Assembly (NCBI GenBank): GCA_025998595.1
Contig: BNWE01000005.1
Location: 1-35,205 of the forward strand
DNA length: 35,205 bases
DNA from: Alphaproteobacteria bacterium
GTDB lineage: Bacteria > Pseudomonadota > Alphaproteobacteria > UBA3830
Reading direction: 5' to 3'
Part shown: positions 26,880 through 34,340 of the stretch, in pieces
Position numbering within the stretch: the stretch's first letter is position 1
How the letters are laid out: every line of letters starts with the position of its first letter
Made by a program: the position numbers and the translations under genes
The notes under the pieces: generated by a model
Seen by the model: the letters and a program-made list of their open reading frames with translations, nothing else
Told to the model about the DNA's origin: nothing
The model's database searches: none

Positions 26880-27416
26880 ATGTTTCAAGTGAGAATCCAT
26901 GGCAGAGGTGGACAGGGAGTAGTTACGGCAGCAGAGATGTTATCTATAGCTGCGTTTCTGGAGGGAAAACACGCTCAGGCGTTTCCTAGTTTCGGATCGG
27001 AAAGGATGGGAGCTCCGGTGCAATCCTTCTGTAGAATTTCAGACATAGAGATAAGACTGAGAGAGCCTGTTTTGGAACCAAATGCCGTCATAATACAGGA
27101 CAGAACCGTGATAGAACCATCCAACGCGTTCGGAGGAATTGTGGATGGAGGATTTGCGCTAATAAATTCTCCAGACAAATTATCCTGTGATTTTGGTGCC
27201 GGCGATGTTACCGTAGCGTGTGTGGGAGCGACGGAAATTGCTCTGGAGCACGTTGGAAAGCCGTTGCCAAACGCAGTTCTGCTTGGAAGTTTCGCCGCTC
27301 TAACGGGAATTATCAAAATTGATTCCGTAATAGAGGCCATAAGAACGAAATTCTCCGGAGCAATCGCCGAAAAAAATGTTAGTGCTGCCAAGGTGGCCTA
27401 CGACAAAATAGCCTAG
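26880..27416 (+). CDS. porG: 2-oxoacid:ferredoxin oxidoreductase, gamma subunit
   Basis: The gamma subunit of a pyruvate (or other 2-oxoacid):ferredoxin/flavodoxin oxidoreductase, which with alpha, beta and delta parts converts a 2-oxoacid plus CoA to acyl-CoA, CO2 and reduced ferredoxin. The opening FQVRIHGRGGQGVVTAAEML is the family signature, followed by EGKHAQAFPSFGSERMGAPV and QSFCRIS. At 178 residues it is of normal length. GGAGG four bases before the ATG at 26880 fixes the start. It is the first gene of a four-gene operon; the gap upstream (26608-26879) must hold the promoter. Substrate is probably pyruvate, by gene order and the absence of other cues, but 2-oxoglutarate or branched-chain acids cannot be excluded. 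Confidence 0.93.
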   Translation: MFQVRIHGRGGQGVVTAAEMLSIAAFLEGKHAQAFPSFGSERMGAPVQSFCRISDIEIRLREPVLEPNAVIIQDRTVIEPSNAFGGIVDGGFALINSPDKLSCDFGAGDVTVACVGATEIALEHVGKPLPNAVLLGSFAALTGIIKIDSVIEAIRTKFSGAIAEKNVSAAKVAYDKIA

Positions 27417-27444
27417 TAAAATAATTTAGAGATGGAGTGTATCA

Positions 27445-28737
27445 ATGTTACTTCAGCTAGAAGGATCTCAAGCAATATCAAGGGCCATCGCGCTGTGTCG
27501 TCCCGGTGTGATTTGCGCATATCCCATAACGCCCCAGACGCATATAGTAGAGGACCTCGGTCAGTTGGTTCACTCCGGTGAATTGAAAGACTGCGATTAT
27601 ATAAATGTCGAGTCCGAAATGGCCGCGCTTAGTGTCGCCATAGGATCACAGGCCGCTGGAGTCAGAAGCTATACGGCCACTTCTAGTCAGGGATTGCTCT
27701 ACATGATGGAAGCAGTTTATAACGCGTCCGGATTGGAATTGCCGATTGTCATGACCTTGGGAAATCGCGCGATTGGCTCTCCCATCAATATTTGGAACGA
27801 TCATTCGGATGCAATGTCGGCGCGGGACGCCGGCTGGATCATGCTGTTTCCAGAGACCAATCAGGAGGCTGCCGATCTGCATATTCAGTCTTTTAAAATA
27901 GCAGAAGTCGTAAGATGTCCGGTTATGGTCTGTGTAGACGGATTCATCTTGACCCACGCCTACGAACGAGTTGACATACCATCTCAGGAAGATGTAGACG
28001 ATTTTCTTTCGCCCTATAAGCCGCACATAAGCTTGGATACGAATAATCCACTGGCCATTGGCACCATGGTACCTCCAGAATATTTCATGGAGGTGAGATA
28101 TCTAGCTCACAAGAGGCAATCTGAAGCGCTAGGCATAATAGATTGCGTCGGAAAGAAATTTCTCGAGAAATTCGAGCGCCAATCCGGAGGGCTCATAAGA
28201 ACCTACAATACAGAAAATGCCGATACGATAATCATCGCCATGGGGTCGGTTCTTGGCACCATCAAAGATGCCGTCGATGAACTAAACGCCCAAGGTGGGA
28301 AGTTCGGAGTCGTATCGATTGTTAGCTACAGACCGTTCCCAGCGGAAGCCATAAAAGCCGCCGTTGCAAAGGCCAAACGTGTTGTTGTGCTGGAAAAAGC
28401 GCTGGCGGTTGGAATCGGCGGAATATTATCCAAAGAGGTCGAACTTGCTACCAGCGTGACGCTGGACCCGTTTACTTCACTCAAGTCTTCCTCAGCATCG
28501 CAAGCACATCACGCATACTATTCGGAAGATAGCGAAGCATTAGCGCCCGTGGTGCAACCACTCACGTCGGTTATCGCGGGGCTTGGTGGCAGAGTTATCA
28601 CCAAAAAGATGTTGGCGGACTATCTAGTGCAGGATCATTACAAGGCGGAAGTATTTCTGGGGCTTAATAACGAAATCGTAAATCGAGAATATAAATCAAT
28701 TACAAGCTGTTGCTGCAAGCAAAAGGTGAACCAATGA
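27445..28737 (+). CDS. porA: 2-oxoacid:ferredoxin oxidoreductase, alpha subunit, with in-frame repeat insertion
   Basis: The alpha subunit binds the pyrimidine side of thiamine diphosphate and contributes to the CoA site. Motifs seen: GSQAISRAIALCRPGVICAY followed by PITPQTHIVEDLGQL, YINVESEMAALSVAIGSQAA, GVRSYTATSSQGLLYMMEAV and the later VVVLEKALAVGIGGIL. Near the C-terminus, between SKEVELA and VIAGLGGRVITKK, there is an extra segment of about 37 residues (from TSVTLDP to APVVQPL) encoded by a family A element at 28451-28561. It keeps the frame and has no stop. With it the protein has 430 residues against roughly 390-400 usual. The start ATG has GATGGAG seven bases upstream. Its TGA overlaps the start of porB (ATGA). 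The insertion lies in a loop region, so activity may be kept. Confidence 0.93.
   Translation: MLLQLEGSQAISRAIALCRPGVICAYPITPQTHIVEDLGQLVHSGELKDCDYINVESEMAALSVAIGSQAAGVRSYTATSSQGLLYMMEAVYNASGLELPIVMTLGNRAIGSPINIWNDHSDAMSARDAGWIMLFPETNQEAADLHIQSFKIAEVVRCPVMVCVDGFILTHAYERVDIPSQEDVDDFLSPYKPHISLDTNNPLAIGTMVPPEYFMEVRYLAHKRQSEALGIIDCVGKKFLEKFERQSGGLIRTYNTENADTIIIAMGSVLGTIKDAVDELNAQGGKFGVVSIVSYRPFPAEAIKAAVAKAKRVVVLEKALAVGIGGILSKEVELATSVTLDPFTSLKSSSASQAHHAYYSEDSEALAPVVQPLTSVIAGLGGRVITKKMLADYLVQDHYKAEVFLGLNNEIVNREYKSITSCCCKQKVNQ
28451..28561 (-). repeat. Family A element inserted in frame in porA
   Basis: The palindrome end CCAGCGTGACGCTGG is at 28451-28465 and the hairpin end GTGGTGCAACCAC at 28549-28561. 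On the minus strand the order is GTGGTTGCACCACGGGCGCT, AATGCTTCGCTATCTTCCGA, a GTATGCGTGATGTGCTTGC block, then the palindrome. This is the same order as the copy at 31322-31413 (GTGGTTGCACCACGGGCATT, AATGGCTTCGCCTCCTGTTT, GTATGCGAGATGTGCTTGC). It is read through as protein on the plus strand without a stop. Confidence 0.9.
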
Positions 28738-29696
28738 CTACTCTTACAATTGGAAATCGATTAGATAAAGAAGATACGACTGTGCAGTCAGAGCACGATC
28801 GGCAAAACTCTATAACCAGCGGTCACAGAGCATGTCAGGGATGCGGAGAGGCGTTAGCAGCTCGATGTGTCATTGACGCCGCATACAAAGTCACAAACGG
28901 AAAGATCGCTGTGGTTAATGCGACCGGATGTCTGGAGGTGTTTTCCTGTGTTTATCCGGAAAATTCCTGGCAAGTGCCATGGTTGCATTCGTTATTTGGA
29001 AACGCGCCCGCTGTAGCGACTGGCGTTGCGTCCGCGTTTCGGATATCTGGAGATAACGACATGCGAGTCATTGCCCAGGGAGGAGACGGCGCAACCTGCG
29101 ACATAGGTATGGGATGTCTGTCCGGCATGTTCGATCGTAACGACGACGTTCTCTATGTCTGCTACGATAATCAGGCATACATGAATACCGGAGTGCAGAG
29201 ATCCAGCGCAACTCCCATCTATACGAGAACGGCCACCACGCTTCCAACTGCCGGATACATTGGAAACGCCATTGGAACCGGAAAAAACGTTCCGGAGATA
29301 GCAATGGCTCACGGAATCCCCTACGTTGCCACGGCCAGTATCGCAAACATACGAGATCTGGAAGAGAAAGTCATAAAAGCAATCAATACAAGAGGCGCTC
29401 GTTATCTGCATGTGCATGTCCCCTGCCCTCTTGGTTGGGGATATCAACCGTCGGAAACTATTCGAGTCGCCAGAATGGCCGTTGAATGCGGTTTATTTCC
29501 TTTGTTCGAAGCAGAAAATGGCATTCTTGTCGGATCAACTCCGGTCGATAATCCAAAATCCGTTGAAGAATATCTGAGAGCGCAACGCCGATTTGCGCAT
29601 TTGTTTGGGAAAAATGCTCCCGCAGACGCAATTGAGGCTCTGCAGCGGATGGCAAGTAGCAACATAGAAAAATATAAACTAAACGGAGGATTCTAA
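28734..29696 (+). CDS. porB: 2-oxoacid:ferredoxin oxidoreductase, beta subunit
   Basis: The beta subunit binds the diphosphate of thiamine diphosphate and an iron-sulfur cluster. SGHRACQGCGEALAARCVID holds the first cysteines, and VNATGCLEVFSCVYPENSWQ more. The thiamine diphosphate motif is AQGGDGATCDIGMGCLSGMF with the closing CYDNQAYMNTG. A later VHVPCPLGWGYQPSETIRVA carries the conserved Cys-Pro. The 320-residue length is normal. The ATG overlaps the porA stop (ATGA), and AAGGTGA lies upstream. Its own TAA shares one base with the ATG of the next gene, so all four genes are tightly coupled. Confidence 0.95.
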   Translation: MTTLTIGNRLDKEDTTVQSEHDRQNSITSGHRACQGCGEALAARCVIDAAYKVTNGKIAVVNATGCLEVFSCVYPENSWQVPWLHSLFGNAPAVATGVASAFRISGDNDMRVIAQGGDGATCDIGMGCLSGMFDRNDDVLYVCYDNQAYMNTGVQRSSATPIYTRTATTLPTAGYIGNAIGTGKNVPEIAMAHGIPYVATASIANIRDLEEKVIKAINTRGARYLHVHVPCPLGWGYQPSETIRVARMAVECGLFPLFEAENGILVGSTPVDNPKSVEEYLRAQRRFAHLFGKNAPADAIEALQRMASSNIEKYKLNGGF

Positions 29697-31321
29697 TGAC
29701 TAAAAACCCTGAAATTCAGTTTGCAACAGTATTAGAATCGGCAACTAGTTTGCAGAATAAAACAGGATCCTGGAGAACCGTAAAACCAGAGTACGTCAAG
29801 CGATTGCCTCCGTGTAACATAACATGTCCGGCCGGAGAGAACATTCAGGAATGGCTGTCATTGGCTCAGGAGGGGAAATTCCAGGATTCGTGGAAAGTCA
29901 TGATGAAGGACAATCCGTTTCCAGCCATTATGGGACGCGCCTGCTATCACAACTGCGAATTGACGTGCAATAGAGGACGATTCGATAAAGCCGTCAATAT
30001 AAATCTTCTGGAAAGATCAATTGGAGATCTCGCAATTCAAAATAATTGGGAAGTTGATGCACCGGCGGAATCGACCGGAAAGAAAGTGCTCATTGTGGGG
30101 GCAGGTCCAAGTGGATTAAGTGCCGCATATTTTCTGAGAAAATGCGGGCACGACGTCACCATCTACGAAAGTCACATAAAACCCGGTGGCATGATGAGAT
30201 ACGGCGTTCCCGCCTATCGACTACCAAGATGGGTCGTTGACGCCGAGATAAAACGAATAATCGATATGGGAATAAAGCTTTCCTGCAATAAACGCGTTAA
30301 AAACATAAAAGATGAAATTCCACATTACGATGCCATATATGTGGCGGCCGGCGCTCACGTGTCTTCTAAATCTGACGTCGAAATAAATGGAAAAACCAAT
30401 ATATTCGACGCCATAGATCTATTCAGAAGAATGGAAGACGGTAATTTCTTCGATGTCGATATAATTGGAAAAAATGTTCTGGTATACGGTGGGGGAAATA
30501 CGTCCATTGACGCCGCCAGAACTGCGCTACGTCTAGGAGCGGAAAACGTTAAAATCATCTATCGGAGAACTCTGGAAAAAATGCCGGCGCACGATAGCGA
30601 AATCCAAGACGCTCTTCAGGAGGGTATCGAAATTCTGTATCTCAGATCCATATCCATGATTGATGGAAATAAAGTCCTACTGGATAAGATGGATCATAAT
30701 GCGGAAGCCGATGTATTGTCGAAAACCGGCGAAACCGAAATTATTTCGGCAGATTCTGTTATATTCGCCATAGGTCAGTCCATAGATGAAGGAATTTTGG
30801 CGGGAATCGACAGTATCGTTATTTCGGAAAAAGGAGTCATCGAAGTCGATAAAAATATGATGACGGGCGCTAGAGGTATATTTGCCGGCGGCGATGTTGT
30901 TCCTGGAAAAAGAACTATTACGAACGCCATTGGACACGGAAAGAAGAGCGCCAAATGCATTGATGCGTATCTGCGCGGAGTCGATGCGGTTAAAAACGTA
31001 AAAGCCGAGGTCGCTAATTTCCAAAAAATAAATATCGCTTACTTTAAAAAAAGTGATAGACTAAGAGTGGATAGATACGAAGGAATATCGTTTGAAGAGA
31101 GAAATGTATCATTGTCTGAAGAGGACATAATTTTGGAATCACGGCGCTGTTTTTCCTGCGGCAATTGCTTCCATTGCGATAATTGCTATGGATATTGTCC
31201 GGATAACGCCGTCAGGAAATCCGCAGATGGTACGTTAACCATTGATTATGATTACTGTAAGGGATGTGGAATGTGTGCTACGGAATGCCCATGTGGATCC
31301 ATAAAGATGGTCCCAGCTTGA
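29696..31321 (+). CDS. GltD-like NAD(P)H/FAD oxidoreductase fused to PorD-type di-cluster ferredoxin
   Basis: A 541-residue flavoprotein. The N-terminal Fer4_20-type domain shows CNITCPAGENIQEWL and GRACYHNCELTCNRGRFD with its cluster cysteines. The FAD site is VLIVGAGPSGLSAAYFLRKC, then the GGMMRYGVPAYRLPR motif of GltD-like proteins. The NAD(P)H site is VLVYGGGNTSIDAARTALRL followed by KIIYRRTLEKMPA. A last FAD block is ARGIFAGGDVVPGKRTITNA. The C-terminus (about residues 480-541) has two CxxCxxCxxxC-type 4Fe-4S motifs: CFSCGNCFHCDNCYGYCPDN and YCKGCGMCATECP, as in PorD. It probably links the oxidoreductase to NAD(P)H, acting as the delta subunit plus a ferredoxin:NAD(P) reductase module. 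The TGA stop (31319-31321) lies at the very edge of a family A element. Confidence 0.9.
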   Translation: MTKNPEIQFATVLESATSLQNKTGSWRTVKPEYVKRLPPCNITCPAGENIQEWLSLAQEGKFQDSWKVMMKDNPFPAIMGRACYHNCELTCNRGRFDKAVNINLLERSIGDLAIQNNWEVDAPAESTGKKVLIVGAGPSGLSAAYFLRKCGHDVTIYESHIKPGGMMRYGVPAYRLPRWVVDAEIKRIIDMGIKLSCNKRVKNIKDEIPHYDAIYVAAGAHVSSKSDVEINGKTNIFDAIDLFRRMEDGNFFDVDIIGKNVLVYGGGNTSIDAARTALRLGAENVKIIYRRTLEKMPAHDSEIQDALQEGIEILYLRSISMIDGNKVLLDKMDHNAEADVLSKTGETEIISADSVIFAIGQSIDEGILAGIDSIVISEKGVIEVDKNMMTGARGIFAGGDVVPGKRTITNAIGHGKKSAKCIDAYLRGVDAVKNVKAEVANFQKINIAYFKKSDRLRVDRYEGISFEERNVSLSEEDIILESRRCFSCGNCFHCDNCYGYCPDNAVRKSADGTLTIDYDYCKGCGMCATECPCGSIKMVPA

Positions 31322-31413
31322 GTGGTTGCACCACGGGCATTAATGGCTTCGCCTCCTGTTTCAGTGTATGCGAGATGTGCTTGCAAAATTAAACGAATCC
31401 AACGTCACGTTGG
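31319..31413 (+). repeat. Family A element filling the gap before mutL
   Basis: TGAGTGGTTGCACCACGGGC opens the element; the same string ACGTGAGTGGTTGCACCACG is found at the hairpin end in porA on the minus strand, so even the TGA stop codon of the preceding gene falls within the shared sequence. The middle has GTATGCGAGATGTGCTTGC and the end AAACGAATCCAACGTCACGT, closing the palindrome CCAACGTCACGTTGG at 31399-31413. No other sequence separates the two genes. Confidence 0.9.
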
Positions 31414-31416
31414 GAG
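31412..31416 (+). promoter_or_regulatory. Ribosome binding site of mutL formed by the edge of a repeat
   Basis: GGGAG lies seven bases ahead of the GTG start at 31424. Its first two G are the last bases of the family A palindrome, so the repeat helps supply the mutL translation signal. The palindrome, if folded in RNA, would bring a hairpin right up to the ribosome site and could damp translation. Confidence 0.65.
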
Positions 31417-31423
31417 TTAAGTA

Positions 31424-33448
31424 GTGACCATAAGGTTATTATCACAGAATTTGATCAATCAGATCGCAGCCGGAGAGGTCATTGAGCGTCCGTCCTCCGT
31501 CATAAAAGAATTGATAGAAAACTCCATTGATGCAGGAGCGTCAGAAATTTCCGTCAGCATAATAGACGCCGGGAAAAGCTTCATTTCCATCGAAGATAAC
31601 GGCAGCGGAATGGACAAAGAATCGCTGGAAATGTGCGTCATGAGCCACGCGACGTCGAAATTAACGGCAGATAATCTCTTTGATATACATACGTTTGGAT
31701 TTCGCGGAGAAGCACTGCCGTCCATAGCGTCCATATCTCGTGTATCCATATCGTCTGCACAGACATCGTCTTCGGAGAGCTGGCGCATACAGTTGGAGGG
31801 ACAAAATAACCTTGGTATATCTCCAGCCAATAGGAAAACCGGAACCACAATCGAGGTGCGCGATTTGTTTTTCGCCACTCCCGCTCGTCTGAAGTTTCTA
31901 AAATCGGATTCCTACGAGTCAGACAGTTGTCAGGCGGTTTTTCATCGCATGGCTTTGGCGTTTCATGATATTGGGTTCCGATTTTTCGATTCCAACAAAG
32001 AAAAGCTTCACTATGAAAAAGCCAACGACCTCGGTCAACGTATTCGGGACATTTTCGGAGAGGAATTTTTCAAGAATCTATTCGAAATAAATGTAGAAAA
32101 AGACAGTTTGAAACTCCACGGATTCGTAGGAGTGCCGACGTTTAATAAAGCAGCGGGCAGCAGTCAATATTTCTTTGTTAATAATCGCTATGTGAAGGAT
32201 AAGACTTTCGCGTCGGCGTTGAGATCTGCCTATGCGGGGCTGGTTCCGCAGGGGCGCTATCCGGTGGCCATAGTTTTTCTGAACGTTCCCTATGACGAAG
32301 TAGACGTAAACGCACATCCAGCAAAGGTTGAAATCCGCTTTCGGGATTCGGATAAAATCAGACTCTTCCTTGCTTCGGAACTAAAAATGGCACTTGCATC
32401 ATACGGTGCAAGCGTGTCTGCGACACATGCACCAATGGCTTCGCCTTCTTCAGAAATGTATGCGAGAGCTGTATGCAATGCTGATGCCGAAGCAGGAAAA
32501 GGAAATGGAGGAAATAATGTCACGTTGGCAGCTCGGACACAGCCATCCAGGCTTCTGAATAACGGTAATTTTAGTGTTTCTCGTCATCCAGAGGAGCGTA
32601 GCGACGTAGGGATCCATGTACGTGCTGCACAGGCGTTTACTAATGCAGAATCTGCTCCAGCATCGAAAATAGCGCAAGCATACGTTTCAGAAGGTAACAA
32701 AAAAGAAAACGAATCCAACGTCACGTTGGCATACACTTCAGAAGGTAATAAAAAAGAAAACGAATCCAACGTCACGTTGGCATACGTTTCAGAAGGTAAT
32801 AAAAAAGAAAACGAATCCAACGTCACGTTGGCATACGTTTCAGAAGGTAATAAAAAAGAAAACGGATCCAACGTCACGTTGGCGTTTGGGGATGCGCTGA
32901 CGCAGATCGGGAATACATATATCATTGCTGAAAACGCTGATGGTTTAGTTATAGTAGATCAGCATGCAGCCGCCGAAAGAATTACGCTAGAAAAGTTAAA
33001 GCGGAATTTATCGTTGGAATCGCAGAACCTGCTTATTCCGGAAGTATGCAACATGACAGAGTCGAACGTGGAGCTTCTAGAAATGAACAACGACTTACTC
33101 GTAAAATTCGGAATATACGTCGAGAAGCTATCGAACGATCTGGTTGTGGTAAATGCAGTCCCGGCCATATTGGAAACCTGTGACGCAAAATCCCTTATTT
33201 TAGATATAGTTGATGAGCTATCTACATTTGGAGACGCCTACACAATTGATGAAAAAATAAACAAAGTGCTTTCTACGATTTCTTGTCACGGTAGCCTGAG
33301 AGCTGGAAAGACGTTAACTATTCAAGAAATGAATTGTCTGCTTCGGCAAATGGAGAAAACTCTGAATATAGCGCAATGCTGCCACGGTCGTCCATCCTAT
33401 ATAACAATAGACATGAAAAAATTAAATAAATTTTTCGAAAGATCTTGA
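31424..33448 (+). CDS. mutL: DNA mismatch repair protein MutL, linker replaced by repeats
   Basis: MutL couples mismatch recognition by MutS to strand removal. The N-terminal GHKL ATPase is complete: NQIAAGEVIERPSSVIKELI then ENSIDAGA, EDNGSGMD, HATSKL, FGFRGEALPSIASIS and GTTIEVRDLFFATPARLKFL. The transducer domain ends near VDVNAHPAKVEIRFRD. From about residue 325 to 490 the linker is made of repeats: a family A copy, a family C copy and four 17-residue units (AYVSEGNKKENESNVTL). The C-terminal domain follows with the endonuclease motif DQHAAAERITLE (DQHA-x2-E-x4-E), SCHGSLRAGKTLT and CCHGRPS, so it is an endonuclease-type MutL as in most bacteria lacking MutH. All repeats keep the frame. 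The GTG at 31424 has GGGAG seven bases upstream. Linkers of MutL are normally flexible and variable, so function may survive. Confidence 0.96.
   Translation: MTIRLLSQNLINQIAAGEVIERPSSVIKELIENSIDAGASEISVSIIDAGKSFISIEDNGSGMDKESLEMCVMSHATSKLTADNLFDIHTFGFRGEALPSIASISRVSISSAQTSSSESWRIQLEGQNNLGISPANRKTGTTIEVRDLFFATPARLKFLKSDSYESDSCQAVFHRMALAFHDIGFRFFDSNKEKLHYEKANDLGQRIRDIFGEEFFKNLFEINVEKDSLKLHGFVGVPTFNKAAGSSQYFFVNNRYVKDKTFASALRSAYAGLVPQGRYPVAIVFLNVPYDEVDVNAHPAKVEIRFRDSDKIRLFLASELKMALASYGASVSATHAPMASPSSEMYARAVCNADAEAGKGNGGNNVTLAARTQPSRLLNNGNFSVSRHPEERSDVGIHVRAAQAFTNAESAPASKIAQAYVSEGNKKENESNVTLAYTSEGNKKENESNVTLAYVSEGNKKENESNVTLAYVSEGNKKENGSNVTLAFGDALTQIGNTYIIAENADGLVIVDQHAAAERITLEKLKRNLSLESQNLLIPEVCNMTESNVELLEMNNDLLVKFGIYVEKLSNDLVVVNAVPAILETCDAKSLILDIVDELSTFGDAYTIDEKINKVLSTISCHGSLRAGKTLTIQEMNCLLRQMEKTLNIAQCCHGRPSYITIDMKKLNKFFERS
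32405..32528 (+). repeat. Family A element inside mutL
   Basis: GGTGCAAGCGTGTCTGCGAC then ACATGCACC forms a longer hairpin (GTGCA...TGCAC, with GTGTC-TGC-GACAC inside). It is followed by AATGGCTTCGCCTTCTTCAG, TGTATGCGAGAGCTGTATGC and, at the end, AATGTCACGTTGG. The same blocks in the same order occur at 31322-31413, here with a changed hairpin and about 20 extra bases before a half palindrome. It is translated without stops. Confidence 0.8.
32541..32616 (+). repeat. Family C element inside mutL
   Basis: TCTGAATAACGGTAATTTTA, GTGTTTCTCGTCATCCAGAG and GAGCGTAGCGACGTAGGGAT match the copies at 5567-5651 and 18061-18146. The encoded peptide NFSVSRHPEERSDVGIH is a translation of repeat DNA, not a protein domain. 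Confidence 0.85.
32678..32881 (+). repeat. Four tandem 51-base units inside mutL
   Basis: Units start at 32678, 32729, 32780 and 32831. Each encodes AYVSEGNKKENESNVTL with one or two changes (unit 2 has T for V, unit 4 has G for E) and each ends in CCAACGTCACGTTG, the family A palindrome. AAACGAATCCAACGTCACGT is identical to the end of the element before mutL, so the array probably arose by amplification of an element end. Confidence 0.95.
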
Positions 33449-33498
33449 TCAAGTGCATTGTGACACTATATACTAAGTAAGTAGAAACGAGATTAGAT

Positions 33499-34221
33499 AT
33501 GAATAGTAGAATAAGATTACAGCCACTTGTTGATTTAAATGACGGATCCGCCCTGGGATATGAGGCTTTGTATAATAGAGAGAATTCCTGCGAGTTTCCG
33601 AGCGCATCGTACATATTGCGCGATGTGGTTTCCGAGTGCAAAAGTGAAATGAACTTTCACCTATTCATAAACATGACTGTTGCCGATGCAGCTGACGAGA
33701 AGTTCTATGATAACTTCATGAAAACCATGGATGATCTCGAGATAAATGGAGATAAGATAGTACTTGAGTTAAATGAGGGCACACATCCTGAACTCATAGA
33801 GCGGACAAAGAGAACCTTCAGTCTTCTTCGTCGGCATAACGTAAAGATAGCCCTTGATGATTTCGGAACGAAATATTCCACGATGGAGTACATGAACGAA
33901 TTGCCGGTTGATATTGTGAAAATAGATCAAAAATTCGTGCAGAGTGCCCCCTACAGCAGAAAAAGTAGATCAATGTTGAAATTTGCTGCAAACCTTTCCC
34001 ATGATATCGGATGTCAAGTCGTAGCCGAAGGCATAGAAAATCGCGATCATCTGGATTGCGTAATGGAGGCCAAAATCGACATTGGACAGGGGTTTCTGTT
34101 TCTCACTCCTTCGCCAAAAATGGAGGTACAGAAAACACCGTTCATAAATCTTAATGATTTTGTACTGTACATATCGAGTGGTTTTTCGAAGCAGGGTTTT
34201 CAATCACGATTGATTGCCTAG
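33499..34221 (+). CDS. EAL-domain cyclic-di-GMP phosphodiesterase
   Basis: A free-standing EAL domain of 240 residues, hydrolysing the second messenger c-di-GMP to pGpG. The catalytic set is visible in order: the EAL signature in ALGYEALYN, Asn in LFINMT, Glu in IVLELNE, the Asp pair in IALDDFGTKYS, Lys in VDIVKIDQKF, Glu in VVAEGIEN and Gln in DIGQGF. The domain starts at residue 3, so there is no sensor or GGDEF part; it must be regulated otherwise or be constitutive. The C-terminus has ~25 extra residues. It starts 50 bases after mutL with no obvious strong ribosome site (weak GAGA upstream). No diguanylate cyclase is in the window. Second-messenger genes are uncommon in strongly reduced intracellular bacteria. 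Confidence 0.92.
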   Translation: MNSRIRLQPLVDLNDGSALGYEALYNRENSCEFPSASYILRDVVSECKSEMNFHLFINMTVADAADEKFYDNFMKTMDDLEINGDKIVLELNEGTHPELIERTKRTFSLLRRHNVKIALDDFGTKYSTMEYMNELPVDIVKIDQKFVQSAPYSRKSRSMLKFAANLSHDIGCQVVAEGIENRDHLDCVMEAKIDIGQGFLFLTPSPKMEVQKTPFINLNDFVLYISSGFSKQGFQSRLIA

Positions 34222-34340
34222 GAAGAGTTTAGCGCTGCAAGTGCGGCGCCACTTTCGAACTGATGAGCTATTCGAGGATTTCTGCTAGAAACAATAGTGT
34301 GCGTGTTTGCCTGGAAATCCTCAAAATCACACACAACGGC

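Noticed and set aside
28992..29447. A 151-codon frame on the minus strand
   Set aside because: Antisense to the thiamine diphosphate region of porB; no protein family features.
32678..32881. CRISPR array
   Set aside because: The units are contiguous 51-base repeats with no unique spacers and are translated inside mutL.
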